From Bacillus sp. J33 (GTDB lineage: Bacteria; Bacillota; Bacilli; Bacillales; Cytobacillaceae): 49,160 nucleotides of DNA. The notes beneath the pieces were generated by a model, which saw only the letters and a list, made by a program, of their open reading frames with translations, made no database searches and was not told the DNA's origin. Within the stretch, counting starts at the first letter, position 1. Each line of letters begins with the position of its first letter. Shown piece by piece: positions 34,240 to 43,113 of this stretch. A program made the translations under genes and the position numbers. The stretch spans positions 1 to 49,160 of the forward strand of contig NZ_JAEL01000036.1 of NCBI RefSeq assembly GCF_000518885.1. The letters run 5' to 3'.

Positions 34240-34434
34240 CTAGAACTTTTTATTCAGCCTTTTCTGCTTGTTCATTACTTCATATGATTTTTCTATGATA
34301 TCGGTTAAAACATCGCCTTTATAAATTCTGCCTAATTTCGTGTTTTCCTGATAGTATTCAACAATTTCATCAAGCTTATTTGAAGTGTCTTTAGATATGC
34401 GGACATTAAGCTGTATACGGGTTTCTCCACTCAT
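34240..34434 (-). CDS. Ribbon-helix-helix DNA-binding protein (CopG/Arc-like)
   Basis: A 64-aa protein with a ribbon-helix-helix layout: the beta strand T-R-I-Q-L-N-V-R-I, helix SKDTSNKLDEIVEYYQEN, a turn, then the helix GDVLTDIIEKSYEVM and a basic end. It probably binds DNA as a dimer and may control itself and the HD gene downstream. A GCTAGC palindrome lies 32 bp before the ATG. AGGAGG precedes the ATG by 7-8 nt. An antitoxin role cannot be excluded, but the neighbour is not a recognised toxin. Confidence 0.75.
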   Translation of the reverse strand: MSGETRIQLNVRISKDTSNKLDEIVEYYQENTKLGRIYKGDVLTDIIEKSYEVMNKQKRLNKKF

Positions 34435-34465
34435 TTGAAATCCTCCTGGCGAAAAATATCTAACT

Positions 34466-34482
34466 GCTAGCTTATTGCTAGC
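34466..34482. promoter_or_regulatory. Palindromic operator candidate
   Basis: GCTAGC-TTATT-GCTAGC, with a further TTAGC at 34498-34502. Two identical palindromic half-sites directly upstream of a ribbon-helix-helix gene suggest autoregulation. Confidence 0.5.
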
Positions 34483-34565
34483 GAATGCTGTCGATTAGTT
34501 AGCGGGTGCTATAAGTATTTAGATTACACTGTTTTGCTGAATTATTCCAGTATAAAGTTCCCCAG

Positions 34566-34599
34566 TAAAAAGGAGAATGGCCGGATTAGCCATTCTCCT
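34566..34599 (-). terminator. Terminator of pbpF
   Basis: GGAGAATGGC pairs with GCCATTCTCC around a 7-nt loop, followed by five U on the minus strand. Confidence 0.85.
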
Positions 34600-34606
34600 C
34601 CTATTC

Positions 34607-36685
34607 CTAATTACGGTACTGGTCCCACTTTTCTTTTAGAAATCTACCGAACTCTTCAAGCTCCTGCTTGCCATCTTTCAATTTCTCCTTCCAAATCGGA
34701 AGATCTTCTCTTAGCCTTCCTTCAATTTTGTCAGCTTGTTCCTTAATACTCTGCCCAATTTCTTCTGTCAGTTCTTTCTTGGCCAGCTTTTCATTTACAG
34801 ATTTAGTCGCAAATTCTTCATCTTGAATGTATGGCTGGCTTACTTCCATTATTGCTCTAAAGACAGGTACGGCAGTTTCGGAACTGCTTTTTGACAGATA
34901 ATGTTCCCTGTCAGTCCGGTCGTAGCCAAGCCAAACTGCCCCTACCAGGTTCGGTGTATAGCCTACAAACCATTGATCCTTCGTCCCGTTAATGTCTTTG
35001 TAGGGAAGCTGAGTGGACCCTGTTTTTCCGGCTATCGGGAGGCCTTCTATTTTTGTTGCACTTCCAGTGCCGGATTCCACTACATTTAGAAGCATCGAAG
35101 TCATTTGGTTAGATACAGTTTTAGTTGTTACCTTGACGGTTCTTTTGTCCCGTTCAGCTATGATGCTTCCAGTTGGCCCAACTATTTTCGTAATTAAGTG
35201 GGCATCATGACGTTTCCCTCCATTTGGAAAAGCAGCATAAGCCTCTGCCAGCTTCAGCGGTGACACTCCTTTCCTCATGCCTCCAAGTGCAATCCCTAAA
35301 TATTCATCCTCTTTCTCAAGCGGGATTCCGAACCGTTCAAGGGCATCGAGACCTTTATCGAGGCCTATTTCATTTAGGAGCCATACGGCTGGAACATTGA
35401 TGGAATCCTCTACAGCTTTATACATGGACACTTCACCTGCATATTGACCAGATGCATTTGCTGGTGTGTAATCTCCGTATGTCACAGGTTCATCCTTTAG
35501 CATGGACGTTGGCGAATACCCCTCTTCCAATGCTGGTGTGTAAACGGCCAAAGGCTTTAATGTCGATCCAGGCTGGGCTTTTATATGTGTGGCTCGATTA
35601 AACCCTCTGAAGACATGTTCACCTCTTCCGCCGACGAGACCTCTGACTCCGCCTGTAGCCGGGTCAAGAAGAACTGCGCCGCTTTGAACGATTTCCCCAT
35701 TCATGCCTGGTGGGAAAATAGAATCCTTTTCATATACATTTTCCAGGCTTGATTGCAGGTTTTGGTCCATTTCTGTATAAATTTTATAGCCTCTTGTAAA
35801 AATCTCTTCTTGTGTTAATCCATATTTACTTATTGCTTCATCAAGTACGGCATCTACATAGTATGGATACTTCCTTTCCTGTTTGCTTCTCGTACCTTCT
35901 TTCAGCTGTATTTGTTCATTTACTGCATTCTCGTACTCCTGATCTGTAATCATCTTGTGCTCTTTCATTTTGGCCAGGACAACGTTCCTTCGTTTCATTG
36001 CCCTTTCGTAATGATTATAGGGATCAAGTGCAGATGGAGATTGGAGAAGCCCTGCAAGCAGTGCGCTTTCACTAATCGTTAGTTCATTTGGCGTTTTGCT
36101 AAAGTACTTATTGGCTGCTTGGTCTATTCCCCAAGCGCCGCTTCCGAAATATACCTGATTTAAATACATTTGCAGGATTTCATCTTTTTTATAATTTTTT
36201 TCAATTTCTACTGCAAGGAATAATTCTTCAGCTTTCCGTTTATACGTTTGCTCAGGTGAAAGCAAGGCATTTTTGGCAAGCTGCTGGGTAATGGTGCTGC
36301 CTCCCCCGGTAATTCTTCCAGCAAATAAATTACTGAAAAATGCGCGTGCAATTCCCTTTATATCAAAACCGTTATGTTTATAAAAACGCTCGTCTTCGAT
36401 GGCAACAACTGCATTGGCTACATAATCCGGCAATTCTTCTATATTTGCACCCTCAGCCCTGTTAGAAGCAAGTCTGGCAGCTGCATCGCCATCTTTATCA
36501 TAAATAACGGTGGATTGCTTTAACCCCTCCTTTAATGTCTCAACATTTGCTGTTGCAGCAAGGAATGCAAAAAATAGGATGGTTAAAAGTATTATGGTCA
36601 GCAATAAAAGAAGCAGAATTTGCGTTAGGTGTTTCTTTCTCCAAAACCTCACAAAAGCTTCCTTGAAACTTTGAAATTTATCCAT
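34607..36685 (-). CDS. pbpF: Class A penicillin-binding protein (PBP2c-like)
   Basis: A bifunctional peptidoglycan glycosyltransferase/transpeptidase of 692 aa anchored by one membrane segment (about residues 22-45). The glycosyltransferase domain has AIEDERFYKHNGFD, GGSTITQQLAKN and EILQMYLNQVYFG. The transpeptidase has S-T-L-K near residue 370, S-I-N and K-T-G-S. The GFNRATHIKAQPGS and AVWLLNEIG segments resemble B. subtilis PbpF more than PbpG, as far as I can judge by memory. A C-terminal charged helix of about 70 residues follows. AAGGAG lies 5 nt before the ATG. Confidence 0.9.
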   Translation of the reverse strand: MDKFQSFKEAFVRFWRKKHLTQILLLLLLTIILLTILFFAFLAATANVETLKEGLKQSTVIYDKDGDAAARLASNRAEGANIEELPDYVANAVVAIEDERFYKHNGFDIKGIARAFFSNLFAGRITGGGSTITQQLAKNALLSPEQTYKRKAEELFLAVEIEKNYKKDEILQMYLNQVYFGSGAWGIDQAANKYFSKTPNELTISESALLAGLLQSPSALDPYNHYERAMKRRNVVLAKMKEHKMITDQEYENAVNEQIQLKEGTRSKQERKYPYYVDAVLDEAISKYGLTQEEIFTRGYKIYTEMDQNLQSSLENVYEKDSIFPPGMNGEIVQSGAVLLDPATGGVRGLVGGRGEHVFRGFNRATHIKAQPGSTLKPLAVYTPALEEGYSPTSMLKDEPVTYGDYTPANASGQYAGEVSMYKAVEDSINVPAVWLLNEIGLDKGLDALERFGIPLEKEDEYLGIALGGMRKGVSPLKLAEAYAAFPNGGKRHDAHLITKIVGPTGSIIAERDKRTVKVTTKTVSNQMTSMLLNVVESGTGSATKIEGLPIAGKTGSTQLPYKDINGTKDQWFVGYTPNLVGAVWLGYDRTDREHYLSKSSSETAVPVFRAIMEVSQPYIQDEEFATKSVNEKLAKKELTEEIGQSIKEQADKIEGRLREDLPIWKEKLKDGKQELEEFGRFLKEKWDQYRN

Positions 36686-36816
36686 GATGACTCCTTCTTC
36701 ATTTCAAGTTATGTTTCTATAATCGTTATTCCTCTTATTATATATTAAACGAACAAACTCTATAAAAAGTTTCAATAGTATGGTTTCCTTTATATAGAAA
36801 GGGACGAACAATGTGT

Positions 36817-37002
36817 TCATCCCTTATCGCGATTCTGTCGAATTTCAGTATTCAGCGGTTTGATTTTTGCTTCTATCAGCTCAAGCTGGTCTTCCAAATA
36901 AGGCAGCAGTGCAAGCTTTTCTCCCAAATGCGCGAAGGCTTCATCCATCTCAGGAAGCAGGTCAGTCTGTGGCGAGCTCAAATAGGATACCATTTGGCCC
37001 AC
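36817..37002 (-). CDS. Small hypothetical helical protein
   Basis: Function not recognised. Up to 61 aa; charged and helical (LEDQLELIEAKIKPLNTEIRQN looks like a short coiled coil). No clear ribosome site precedes either the GTG at 37002 or the ATG at 36993. A hairpin (AAGGGATGAACA pairing with TGTTCGTCCCTT, 36799-36827) overlaps its stop and resembles a terminator, which supports a real gene. Confidence 0.45.
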   Translation of the reverse strand: MGQMVSYLSSPQTDLLPEMDEAFAHLGEKLALLPYLEDQLELIEAKIKPLNTEIRQNRDKG

Positions 37003-37223
37003 GGAAATACAAGGATTTGAAATAGTATCTTTCTACTTTGAATTATATTTTGAAATATTTCGGGAGGGAATGCAATGGAATCAGTCTGCGAAAAAATAAA
37101 ACCTTGCTTCCCTTATACATTAGTGTTATATTAGGAAAGCGATGAGCTAATTGCATAAGACGGCAGACAGCCTTAAATGGAAATGCACAATGTGGAGTGC
37201 AGTCGTGTCGCCGCAATACGTAG

Positions 37224-37250
37224 AAAAAGACGCCTTTTTGGCGTCTTTTT
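37224..37250 (-). terminator. Terminator of the SF1 helicase gene
   Basis: AAAAAGACGCC pairs with GGCGTCTTTTT around a 5-nt loop; the gap 37003-37223 holds no further supported gene. Confidence 0.85.
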
Positions 37251-39496
37251 TATTTTCTCTGTCTAATTTGGGAGCTAAGATAAGTGCCTATAACAGATGA
37301 GTTGACTCTTGCCGCTACGAACGGCGGCTTAGCATTTTTATGTGCTTCTGCAGGTATGCCAAGCCACAGTATTTGATTATCAATTAAAATGAATGGAAAT
37401 GAGAAACTGTCAGGCACAACTTCATCCGGGTTAATAAATGGCAGGGATTTATTTGCAAGCAAGGTCAGCTTTGCTTGACCAGGCCTCTTTGACAGTGCAT
37501 TTATCCATTCTTTACTTAGCTTTTCTGACTGCGGCAATGAAATAATAACCTCTTTTTTGGCAATTGAAAGATCTTCTAAGGCTTTTTCCAATTTCCGTGC
37601 ATGCATCCATTGGAGATGTGGGTGCTGATGTTTGACCCACCTTCCAATTTGATCGGGATGAACGGCCTGTCCATTTTTAAGCTGATGGTCAGCGAGCTGC
37701 CGCCATGTTTTGTTTTTGTACACATGCTTACCGATAAAGTCTAGATCACAAATATGAATGAACTTTCCTTTGGTCCTTGTAATAGCTACATTTAAAAGCC
37801 TTTCGCTGTCTTTTCCAATCAATAGCATTCCAGCTCTTTCGTGCGGAAAGGCATCAGCCGTATCAAAGATCATTACTTCCCTTTCACTGCCTTGAAATCG
37901 ATGGACAGTAGCAGCAATAATATCGGCAACTGAACGTTCTTTTTCATACAATTCAGCAAGAAGCTGCTCCATTAATACAGCCTGCGACCGGTAGGGAGTT
38001 ACATAGCCAATTGACCTTGACCCTGCTAAAAACGATTCATGTATCAGCTGAAAAGCGAGCAGCAGATTCCATAGATTGATTCTTGAATTCGTGTTCCCAT
38101 CTTTTATGCCATATTCTCCTGAGCCAGCTGTATTTAATAGGGTTGAGGCTCTGCCTGGAAAGGGAGCATAAGATGCAATCGATGATCTGGCCGCAAATAC
38201 ATCTGAATGATCACCTACTAAGGAATGGTATATATATTTATTGGAAAAAGCTGATATATCAGGGTGCATTCTGCGCTGTTCTTTTAATAGAAAAAGATGC
38301 GGATGCAAATATCCTTCATTTACAGCACCAGACACTCCTGAATGATGAAATATATCCTCTCTAAGCCATTTGTCAGCCATTTTATGCCGTGATGAAGCAA
38401 TAGGCGGAAGCTGTTTGAAATCCCCGCAGATGATCACTCTTTTGCCTAGCGAAGCCGCAAAAGCTGCCTGCGGGACATAAGCCATACTTGCTTCATCAAT
38501 AATAACCAGATCAAAATTCTTTTCATAGATTGCTGGGTCACCCGCTGCTTTTGCCAGTGTGGTTCCAATAACAGAAGCATTTTTAACAAACTCTATTTCT
38601 TTTTGCCTGATTTTTTCAAGAGTTCCTGATAATTTTTTCTCGATCTCAATTAGCTGGTCAGAGTCCCGTTTACTGAATGAACGGGATAAATCCTGTTTTA
38701 GCAAACGGCGTTCCTCAATTAGTGCTGCTTTTTGTTCCGAAAGGTTTGAGTGTTGTTTTTCCAATAGATAGTCCGATGTCAAAGATTGGTGGTTTAATAA
38801 TGCAGGCCCAATCTGTGAACCGTACCGAAGCAGATCGCCATCTGTCATTTTTCGTTTGCCGGATGCAAAGGATGCTGTTTCAGCCATCAGTACATCAATA
38901 GCTTGATTACTATGGGCAAGGATTAAAACGCTTTGCCCCTTAAAGTATTTATTGGCGGCAACCCTTGCAAGTGTGTAGGTCTTGCCTGTACCGGGAGGCC
39001 CCCAAACATAAGTGACTGGATTATATTTTGAGCGCAAGATCAGCTCATGGGTTCCATTTTTTATTTTATCAATTGGGTGCTTCGCTGCCATGGAGGGCTC
39101 CATCAGTTTTTTTATCCTGGCTCTTTTTCTTTTGCTTTCCTTTATTTCACCTAACCGCTGGTAAAGCTGATCTAAGAGCTCCCAAGGATCATGCTGCAAA
39201 TAAGCTTCCGATAATTCGGTTCCTAAATCCTCATTCAACGCCAGGATAACATTATTCCCTTCTGCTGAAAGAATACGGCCCTCTGCCTTCTTTGTTCCCC
39301 ATTCAACTTTTACAGCAGAGCCAGTTGGAACCTTGATTTGTGCAGGGGATTCAAAGAAGTATGTATAGGTTTCAGACTTTGAAATTAGCCGTCCATGTAA
39401 CAGGATGTAACGGGAGCTTCCATATTTTTTTAAGTGAAGGATTTCAGCCAAAATCGCTTTTTGCCAATCTCTTATATAAGTGAGTGTTGAAGTCAT
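37250..39496 (-). CDS. Superfamily 1 (Upf1-like) helicase with degenerate PLD-like C-terminus
   Basis: A 748-aa nucleic acid helicase. Motor motifs: Walker A G-P-P-G-T-G-K-T near residue 168, Walker B D-E-A-S near 333, GDFKQLPP, EQRRMHP, TVHRFQGSE and NVAITRTKGK. A coiled-coil-rich insert (about residues 240-310) separates motifs I and II. The last 130 residues look like the PLD-like domain attached to some SF1 helicases (KEVIISLPQ...FPFILIDNQILWLGI), but the H-x-K-x4-D catalytic residues are missing. Substrate and role are unknown. It stands alone, with a promoter candidate at 39533-39560 and an AGGAAG ribosome site. Confidence 0.85.
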   Translation of the reverse strand: MTSTLTYIRDWQKAILAEILHLKKYGSSRYILLHGRLISKSETYTYFFESPAQIKVPTGSAVKVEWGTKKAEGRILSAEGNNVILALNEDLGTELSEAYLQHDPWELLDQLYQRLGEIKESKRKRARIKKLMEPSMAAKHPIDKIKNGTHELILRSKYNPVTYVWGPPGTGKTYTLARVAANKYFKGQSVLILAHSNQAIDVLMAETASFASGKRKMTDGDLLRYGSQIGPALLNHQSLTSDYLLEKQHSNLSEQKAALIEERRLLKQDLSRSFSKRDSDQLIEIEKKLSGTLEKIRQKEIEFVKNASVIGTTLAKAAGDPAIYEKNFDLVIIDEASMAYVPQAAFAASLGKRVIICGDFKQLPPIASSRHKMADKWLREDIFHHSGVSGAVNEGYLHPHLFLLKEQRRMHPDISAFSNKYIYHSLVGDHSDVFAARSSIASYAPFPGRASTLLNTAGSGEYGIKDGNTNSRINLWNLLLAFQLIHESFLAGSRSIGYVTPYRSQAVLMEQLLAELYEKERSVADIIAATVHRFQGSEREVMIFDTADAFPHERAGMLLIGKDSERLLNVAITRTKGKFIHICDLDFIGKHVYKNKTWRQLADHQLKNGQAVHPDQIGRWVKHQHPHLQWMHARKLEKALEDLSIAKKEVIISLPQSEKLSKEWINALSKRPGQAKLTLLANKSLPFINPDEVVPDSFSFPFILIDNQILWLGIPAEAHKNAKPPFVAARVNSSVIGTYLSSQIRQRK

Positions 39497-39532
39497 TTTA
39501 ATCTTCCTGTTCCATAGGTATTCAATTAGACT

Positions 39533-39560
39533 AATATATCATTTACATGCCAGAATGCAA
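39533..39560 (-). promoter_or_regulatory. Candidate sigma-A promoter of the SF1 helicase
   Basis: TTGCAT and TATATT are 16 bp apart on the minus strand, about 40 bp before the ATG. Confidence 0.5.
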
Positions 39561-39713
39561 AAGAAAAGATGGAAGATGTCCCCCCTCCCACCTCATTTAT
39601 ACAAGTAGGATGCTGGCACAAAAACTGTTTTTATGGAAACAGAGGTTAATTCCCTTGAAATATGAGATAATGTGTTAATAATACTTTAAAAGATAATGAA
39701 AGCGGTGATCAAT

Positions 39714-39887
39714 ATGAAGCGGAGAAATAAGTTCGAGCCTAATGATATTGTTATCATAATTGATACTGGAGAAAAGGTAACCATCAACAAATCATGCTAT
39801 GTGGCGAAAATGAAAAAGTACACTTATACAATTAAAGAATATCCAAAAATGTTTTATTTTGAAGAAGAAATGATGGAGAATATTTAA
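39714..39887 (+). CDS. Small hypothetical protein
   Basis: Function not recognised. A 57-aa basic/beta-rich protein: FEPNDIVIIIDTGEKVTI, then VAKMKKYTYTIKEYPKMFYFEEE. It looks like a small KOW/SH3-like barrel, but that is a guess. GGTGAT precedes the ATG at 39714. It is convergent with the YaaH-like gene, only 7 bp away, with no terminator between. Confidence 0.65.
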   Translation: MKRRNKFEPNDIVIIIDTGEKVTINKSCYVAKMKKYTYTIKEYPKMFYFEEEMMENI

Positions 39888-39894
39888 AGCTGAT

Positions 39895-41157
39895 CTAAAC
39901 AATCGAAAAATTTTCTTCCATAAAAGCCCAGTTCTGCGGAAAACGTAAGCTTAATTGCCAGTAAGTCATCCCCAAAAGGTTATACTGATCAATTAACTTG
40001 TATTTTTCTATTATACTGCGGATATCTTCAAACCATACAAGATGCTCTTCTGCCCCTCTCCAGTATGTAAACCATGGAGAGGATGCATTTGTATCATATT
40101 GGATAATTGCTCCTGTATTTAGTGCTATATTTTGTATGACTTGCATGGAGTGTGCACGAGTTATATGATCTGCAGTCCTCCAATCATAGCCGTATAACGG
40201 CAAAGCAATCTGAAGTTTTTCCGGCCGGATTTGTCTGATGGAATATTTAATCACTTCTTCTACCCACCATAAAGGTGCCACTGGATTCGGCGGACCAGTC
40301 GGATACCCGTAATCCATTGTCATAACTGCTACGATATCGGCAATTTCCCCTATTGTTTTATAATCATATGCCCCAATTATTCGATTTGTTGGAATATCTT
40401 CTGTTTTGGCATGCACATTGACATGAAGAATTTTTGATCCTAAGGCACTTTTAAGTTCCTGTAAAAATAAGTTAAAATCCTGGCGCCTAGGCGGAGGAAT
40501 GAACTCAAAATCCAGGCTGACGCCACCATACCCTTTCTGATTAACAAAATTCATCAAACTTACAATTAAATTCCTCCTATAAACTGGATTCTCAAGCACT
40601 CCCCCAATTAATTCAGCGCTGAATTCCCCTCCCTCAAGATTGCGGATCATCAAGAGCGGAATAACATTAAGAAGTTTGCTTTCTGCAATTATCGCGGTAT
40701 CCTCCAGCTCTATATAGGCATAGCCTTCCTTTGTCAAGGAATAGGATGATATCCCAATGTATGTCAGGTTTCTTGCAGTCTGCCGAAAAATAGGGATAAA
40801 AGCTTCGGGTGAATACGGGACAACGAATCCCAAAGTTACCATGCTAAGTTTATTTAGTGTAGGAATCGCAAGCTTCTGTCCTGCATAAAGCCATTCCGGC
40901 CTTATGTCCGGGTTAGCTGAAAGAATTGCCTTTACAGTAGTTTGGTAGCGCTGAGATATTCTCCAAAGAGTATCACCTGGTTTAACGATATAAGTTCTAA
41001 TTACAGGCCCCCCTTCAGGAATGAAAAGAGCTAATCCAGGAATAATTCTGCCTTTATTTTCCAATCCGTTAGCCGAAATAATCCGTTGGATGGAAACATT
41101 ATATTTTTGTGAGATTGCCCATAGGCTATCTCCAGCTTGAACGACATGAATTCCCAT
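39895..41157 (-). CDS. YaaH/SleL-like spore peptidoglycan hydrolase (two LysM plus GH18)
   Basis: A 420-aa cortex-lytic type enzyme. Two LysM domains bind peptidoglycan (about residues 2-47, HVVQAGDSLWAISQKY; and 53-98, TYIVKPGDTLWRISQRY). A GH18 barrel follows from about residue 105, with the catalytic Glu in GGVSLDFEF, then ALPLYGYDWR and the GMTYWQLSL end. The architecture is that of YaaH/SleL, which degrade cortex muropeptides in germination. No signal peptide is present, as expected for a spore-deposited protein. The ATG at 41157 gives an N-terminus that starts directly with LysM. Confidence 0.9.
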   Translation of the reverse strand: MGIHVVQAGDSLWAISQKYNVSIQRIISANGLENKGRIIPGLALFIPEGGPVIRTYIVKPGDTLWRISQRYQTTVKAILSANPDIRPEWLYAGQKLAIPTLNKLSMVTLGFVVPYSPEAFIPIFRQTARNLTYIGISSYSLTKEGYAYIELEDTAIIAESKLLNVIPLLMIRNLEGGEFSAELIGGVLENPVYRRNLIVSLMNFVNQKGYGGVSLDFEFIPPPRRQDFNLFLQELKSALGSKILHVNVHAKTEDIPTNRIIGAYDYKTIGEIADIVAVMTMDYGYPTGPPNPVAPLWWVEEVIKYSIRQIRPEKLQIALPLYGYDWRTADHITRAHSMQVIQNIALNTGAIIQYDTNASSPWFTYWRGAEEHLVWFEDIRSIIEKYKLIDQYNLLGMTYWQLSLRFPQNWAFMEENFSIV

Positions 41158-41361
41158 AATTCACCTCTTCCCTCCTATCCTCTAATTAGTTTATGGGGGA
41201 GGCAAGCGTGAATAGTACTAAATATAGAAAGCATCTTAATCGCAGTGCAGGAGTTTGTTGAGGGTTTGGGTTTCACGCTATCTGGATTGTGGGTATTGCT
41301 GTATTCTTTATTAAACTTGGTGGCGTAATATGAGTTACGAGAATATTGGTTAAAGAAAACA

Positions 41362-41406
41362 TAAAAGAAGTGGTATCAAAAATGACATATGATACCACTT
41401 CTTTTA
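41362..41406. terminator. Terminator, probably bidirectional
   Basis: AGAAGTGGTATC pairs with GATACCACTTCT around a 13-nt loop, with A and T tracts outside. It ends the acidic-protein gene. The rest of 41158-41452 holds nothing else recognised. Confidence 0.75.
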
Positions 41407-41452
41407 AAAGTATGGCGACGTTACGTCAAAACAGTTTTCATTTATTCATTTC

Positions 41453-42154
41453 TTAATGGTAATCAGCCTCATGCCCGCTCAAGGAATCCATGTGGCTTGC
41501 TATCATGGCAATGATTGTACTTGCTTCCTCTTTGCTGAAGATAAAATGGTCTTCGTCTTTAATCATATCTTCATCTTCAGTCCAAATGCGGTTAACCCGA
41601 CGAAGCACACCGTCACCAGTTTCTTGAACAACCCCAAACTGGTAGGAAACTTCGACTTCATCCTCTTTGAAAAAGGCAGTTACCTCAGGTGTTTCCCATT
41701 CAACATCTACTTCTTCAAAAATATCTCCATCTTCGTCTTCAGCATATTCATACTCATCTGCTACATCATAGTCTTCATCTTCAGAGGCATACATTGCCTC
41801 GTCCTCTTCTTCGGTTTCAAACTCATAATATTCATCATCATCGCCATTCATATAATCATGGAGGCTTTCATGAACGGTATCAATGATGTCCTCGATGTCA
41901 AATAGCATGGTTTTGGATGTATGGCCAAGCTCAAAATCAAAGTCCTCTACATAGAACTCTTCATTATGGGGATCAAAGAAAAGAGTACAAAAATACTCCC
42001 TGTCATTATCCTCTGTTTCAATAAAAAACTCCATTCTGGGATGCTTTGCACCCCGGTCAATGGACATATGGCCAATCTGATCATATTTACTGCAAATTGA
42101 TTCCAAATGATCCTGTAACTCACCGCTTACTCTGTCAAACCATTCAAGTGACAT
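41453..42154 (-). CDS. Very acidic hypothetical protein
   Basis: Family not recognised. A 233-aa protein with two ordered-looking ends joined by an Asp/Glu/Tyr-rich low-complexity stretch (about residues 104-165; YEFETEEEDEAMYASEDEDY is a sample). The N-terminal domain has WFDRVSGELQDHLES and REYFCTLFFDPHNEEFY; the C-terminal part ends SHMDSLSGHEADYH. The extreme acidity suggests calcium or basic-partner binding, which would be in keeping with the TerD genes next door, but this is speculation. AAGGGA precedes the ATG at 42154. Confidence 0.7.
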   Translation of the reverse strand: MSLEWFDRVSGELQDHLESICSKYDQIGHMSIDRGAKHPRMEFFIETEDNDREYFCTLFFDPHNEEFYVEDFDFELGHTSKTMLFDIEDIIDTVHESLHDYMNGDDDEYYEFETEEEDEAMYASEDEDYDVADEYEYAEDEDGDIFEEVDVEWETPEVTAFFKEDEVEVSYQFGVVQETGDGVLRRVNRIWTEDEDMIKDEDHFIFSKEEASTIIAMIASHMDSLSGHEADYH

Positions 42155-42250
42155 GCTGCATCCCTTCCTCTCAAGGTTATTCAAGCCTATTGTTCCCTTT
42201 CACATCTATTTAAGTATGGGAGTATTAACCAGAAATACTTTCATTGGGAA

Positions 42251-42393
42251 GCCAATTTCCCGTTTCAAGGGATTAAAGGAGAAATGAGTGCCGGTGACCA
42301 ATCCATTGGGTATTTTAATGGCACCCAAGATGATTATTGCAGCTTGCCGGTCAATTTGTTATTTCAAGGGAGGTAAAAGGCAGATTTATGCCC
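42251..42393. repeat. Degenerate direct repeat
   Basis: CAATTT-n4-TTTCAAGGGA-n3-AAAGG at 42251-42294 recurs at 42344-42393. Both copies precede GCC. It fills the gap between the acidic-protein gene and the TerD terminator. No coding potential; the cause of the duplication is unknown. Confidence 0.45.
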
Positions 42394-42408
42394 CTGGGCT
42401 TTTTCATC

Positions 42409-42435
42409 AAAAAAACACCCAACCTAATTGGGTGC
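42409..42435 (-). terminator. Terminator of the TerD pair
   Basis: CACCCAA pairs with TTGGGTG around a 5-nt loop, followed by seven U on the minus strand. Confidence 0.85.
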
Positions 42436-42460
42436 CTAAATGGGTTCCTAAATGGGTTCA

Positions 42461-43039
42461 CTAAACCTGCAAACCATAGTTTCGGCAAAGGGCAGCAAGA
42501 CCGCCTGAAAAACCGCTTCCGATTGCATTAAACTTCCAGTCATTGCCGTGGCGGTATAATTCGCAGAAAACAACTGCTGTTTCGATGGAGAAATCTTCAC
42601 CTAAATCAAAACGCAATAACTCCTGATTGTTCGACTCATCCACAAGCCTTACAAAAGCATTGGAAACCTGTCCGAAATTCTGCTGTCTTAGTTCAGCATC
42701 ATGGATGGTTACAGTTATTCCAATTCGATGAACATGTGCAGGGATCTTGGTGAAATCCACAATAAGCTGCTCATCATCACCATCTCCTTCACCAGTGCGG
42801 TTGTCACCAGTATGTACGACAGCACCGCTTGGATGCTGCAGGTTATTGTAAAAAATGAAATCATGGTCATTGACGCATTTGCTGTTTTCATTAGCAAGAA
42901 AGGCGGAAGCGTCCAAATCAAAGTCATGTCCGCCGCTATATTTATTTGTATCCCAGCCTAATCCGATAATTGCTTTTGTCAATCCAGGATTGGATTTTGT
43001 CAGGTCAATTCGTTGTCCCTTAGATAATTGAATTCCCAA
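42461..43039 (-). CDS. TerD family stress protein, paralog 2
   Basis: A 192-aa calcium-binding TerD-fold protein, cytoplasmic, linked to tellurite and general stress resistance. Landmarks: [36 protein letters not shown], the calcium-binding [14 protein letters not shown] and a full C-terminus. The start is TTG at 43039: AGGAGG lies 7 nt upstream, and the longer frame would encode that site. It then aligns end to end with the neighbouring paralog. Closest known counterparts are B. subtilis YceD/YceE. Confidence 0.9.
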   Translation of the reverse strand: MGIQLSKGQRIDLTKSNPGLTKAIIGLGWDTNKYSGGHDFDLDASAFLANENSKCVNDHDFIFYNNLQHPSGAVVHTGDNRTGEGDGDDEQLIVDFTKIPAHVHRIGITVTIHDAELRQQNFGQVSNAFVRLVDESNNQELLRFDLGEDFSIETAVVFCELYRHGNDWKFNAIGSGFSGGLAALCRNYGLQV

Positions 43040-43072
43040 TTTTGCCCCTCCTTTTAAAAACGCCATTATTTA

Positions 43073-43103
43073 AAAAACCAGAAAAAGCATCTGCTCTTCC
43101 TGG
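43073..43103 (-). terminator. Terminator-like hairpin between the two TerD genes
   Basis: On the minus strand CCAGGAAGAGC pairs with GCTTTTTCTGG around AGAT, with six U after it. It lies between the paralogs and could lower expression of the downstream one. Confidence 0.7.
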
Positions 43104-43113
43104 CCATGAAAAT

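Noticed and set aside
34240..34434. Classical toxin-antitoxin pair with the HD gene
   Set aside because: The HD protein is not a known toxin family and is much larger than usual toxins; only a possible regulatory unit is reported.
37075..37134. 19-codon ORF with a GGAGGG site (M-E-S-V-C-E-K-I-K-P-C...)
   Set aside because: The ribosome site is good, but the frame is too short to support without conservation, and it has no promoter or terminator of its own.
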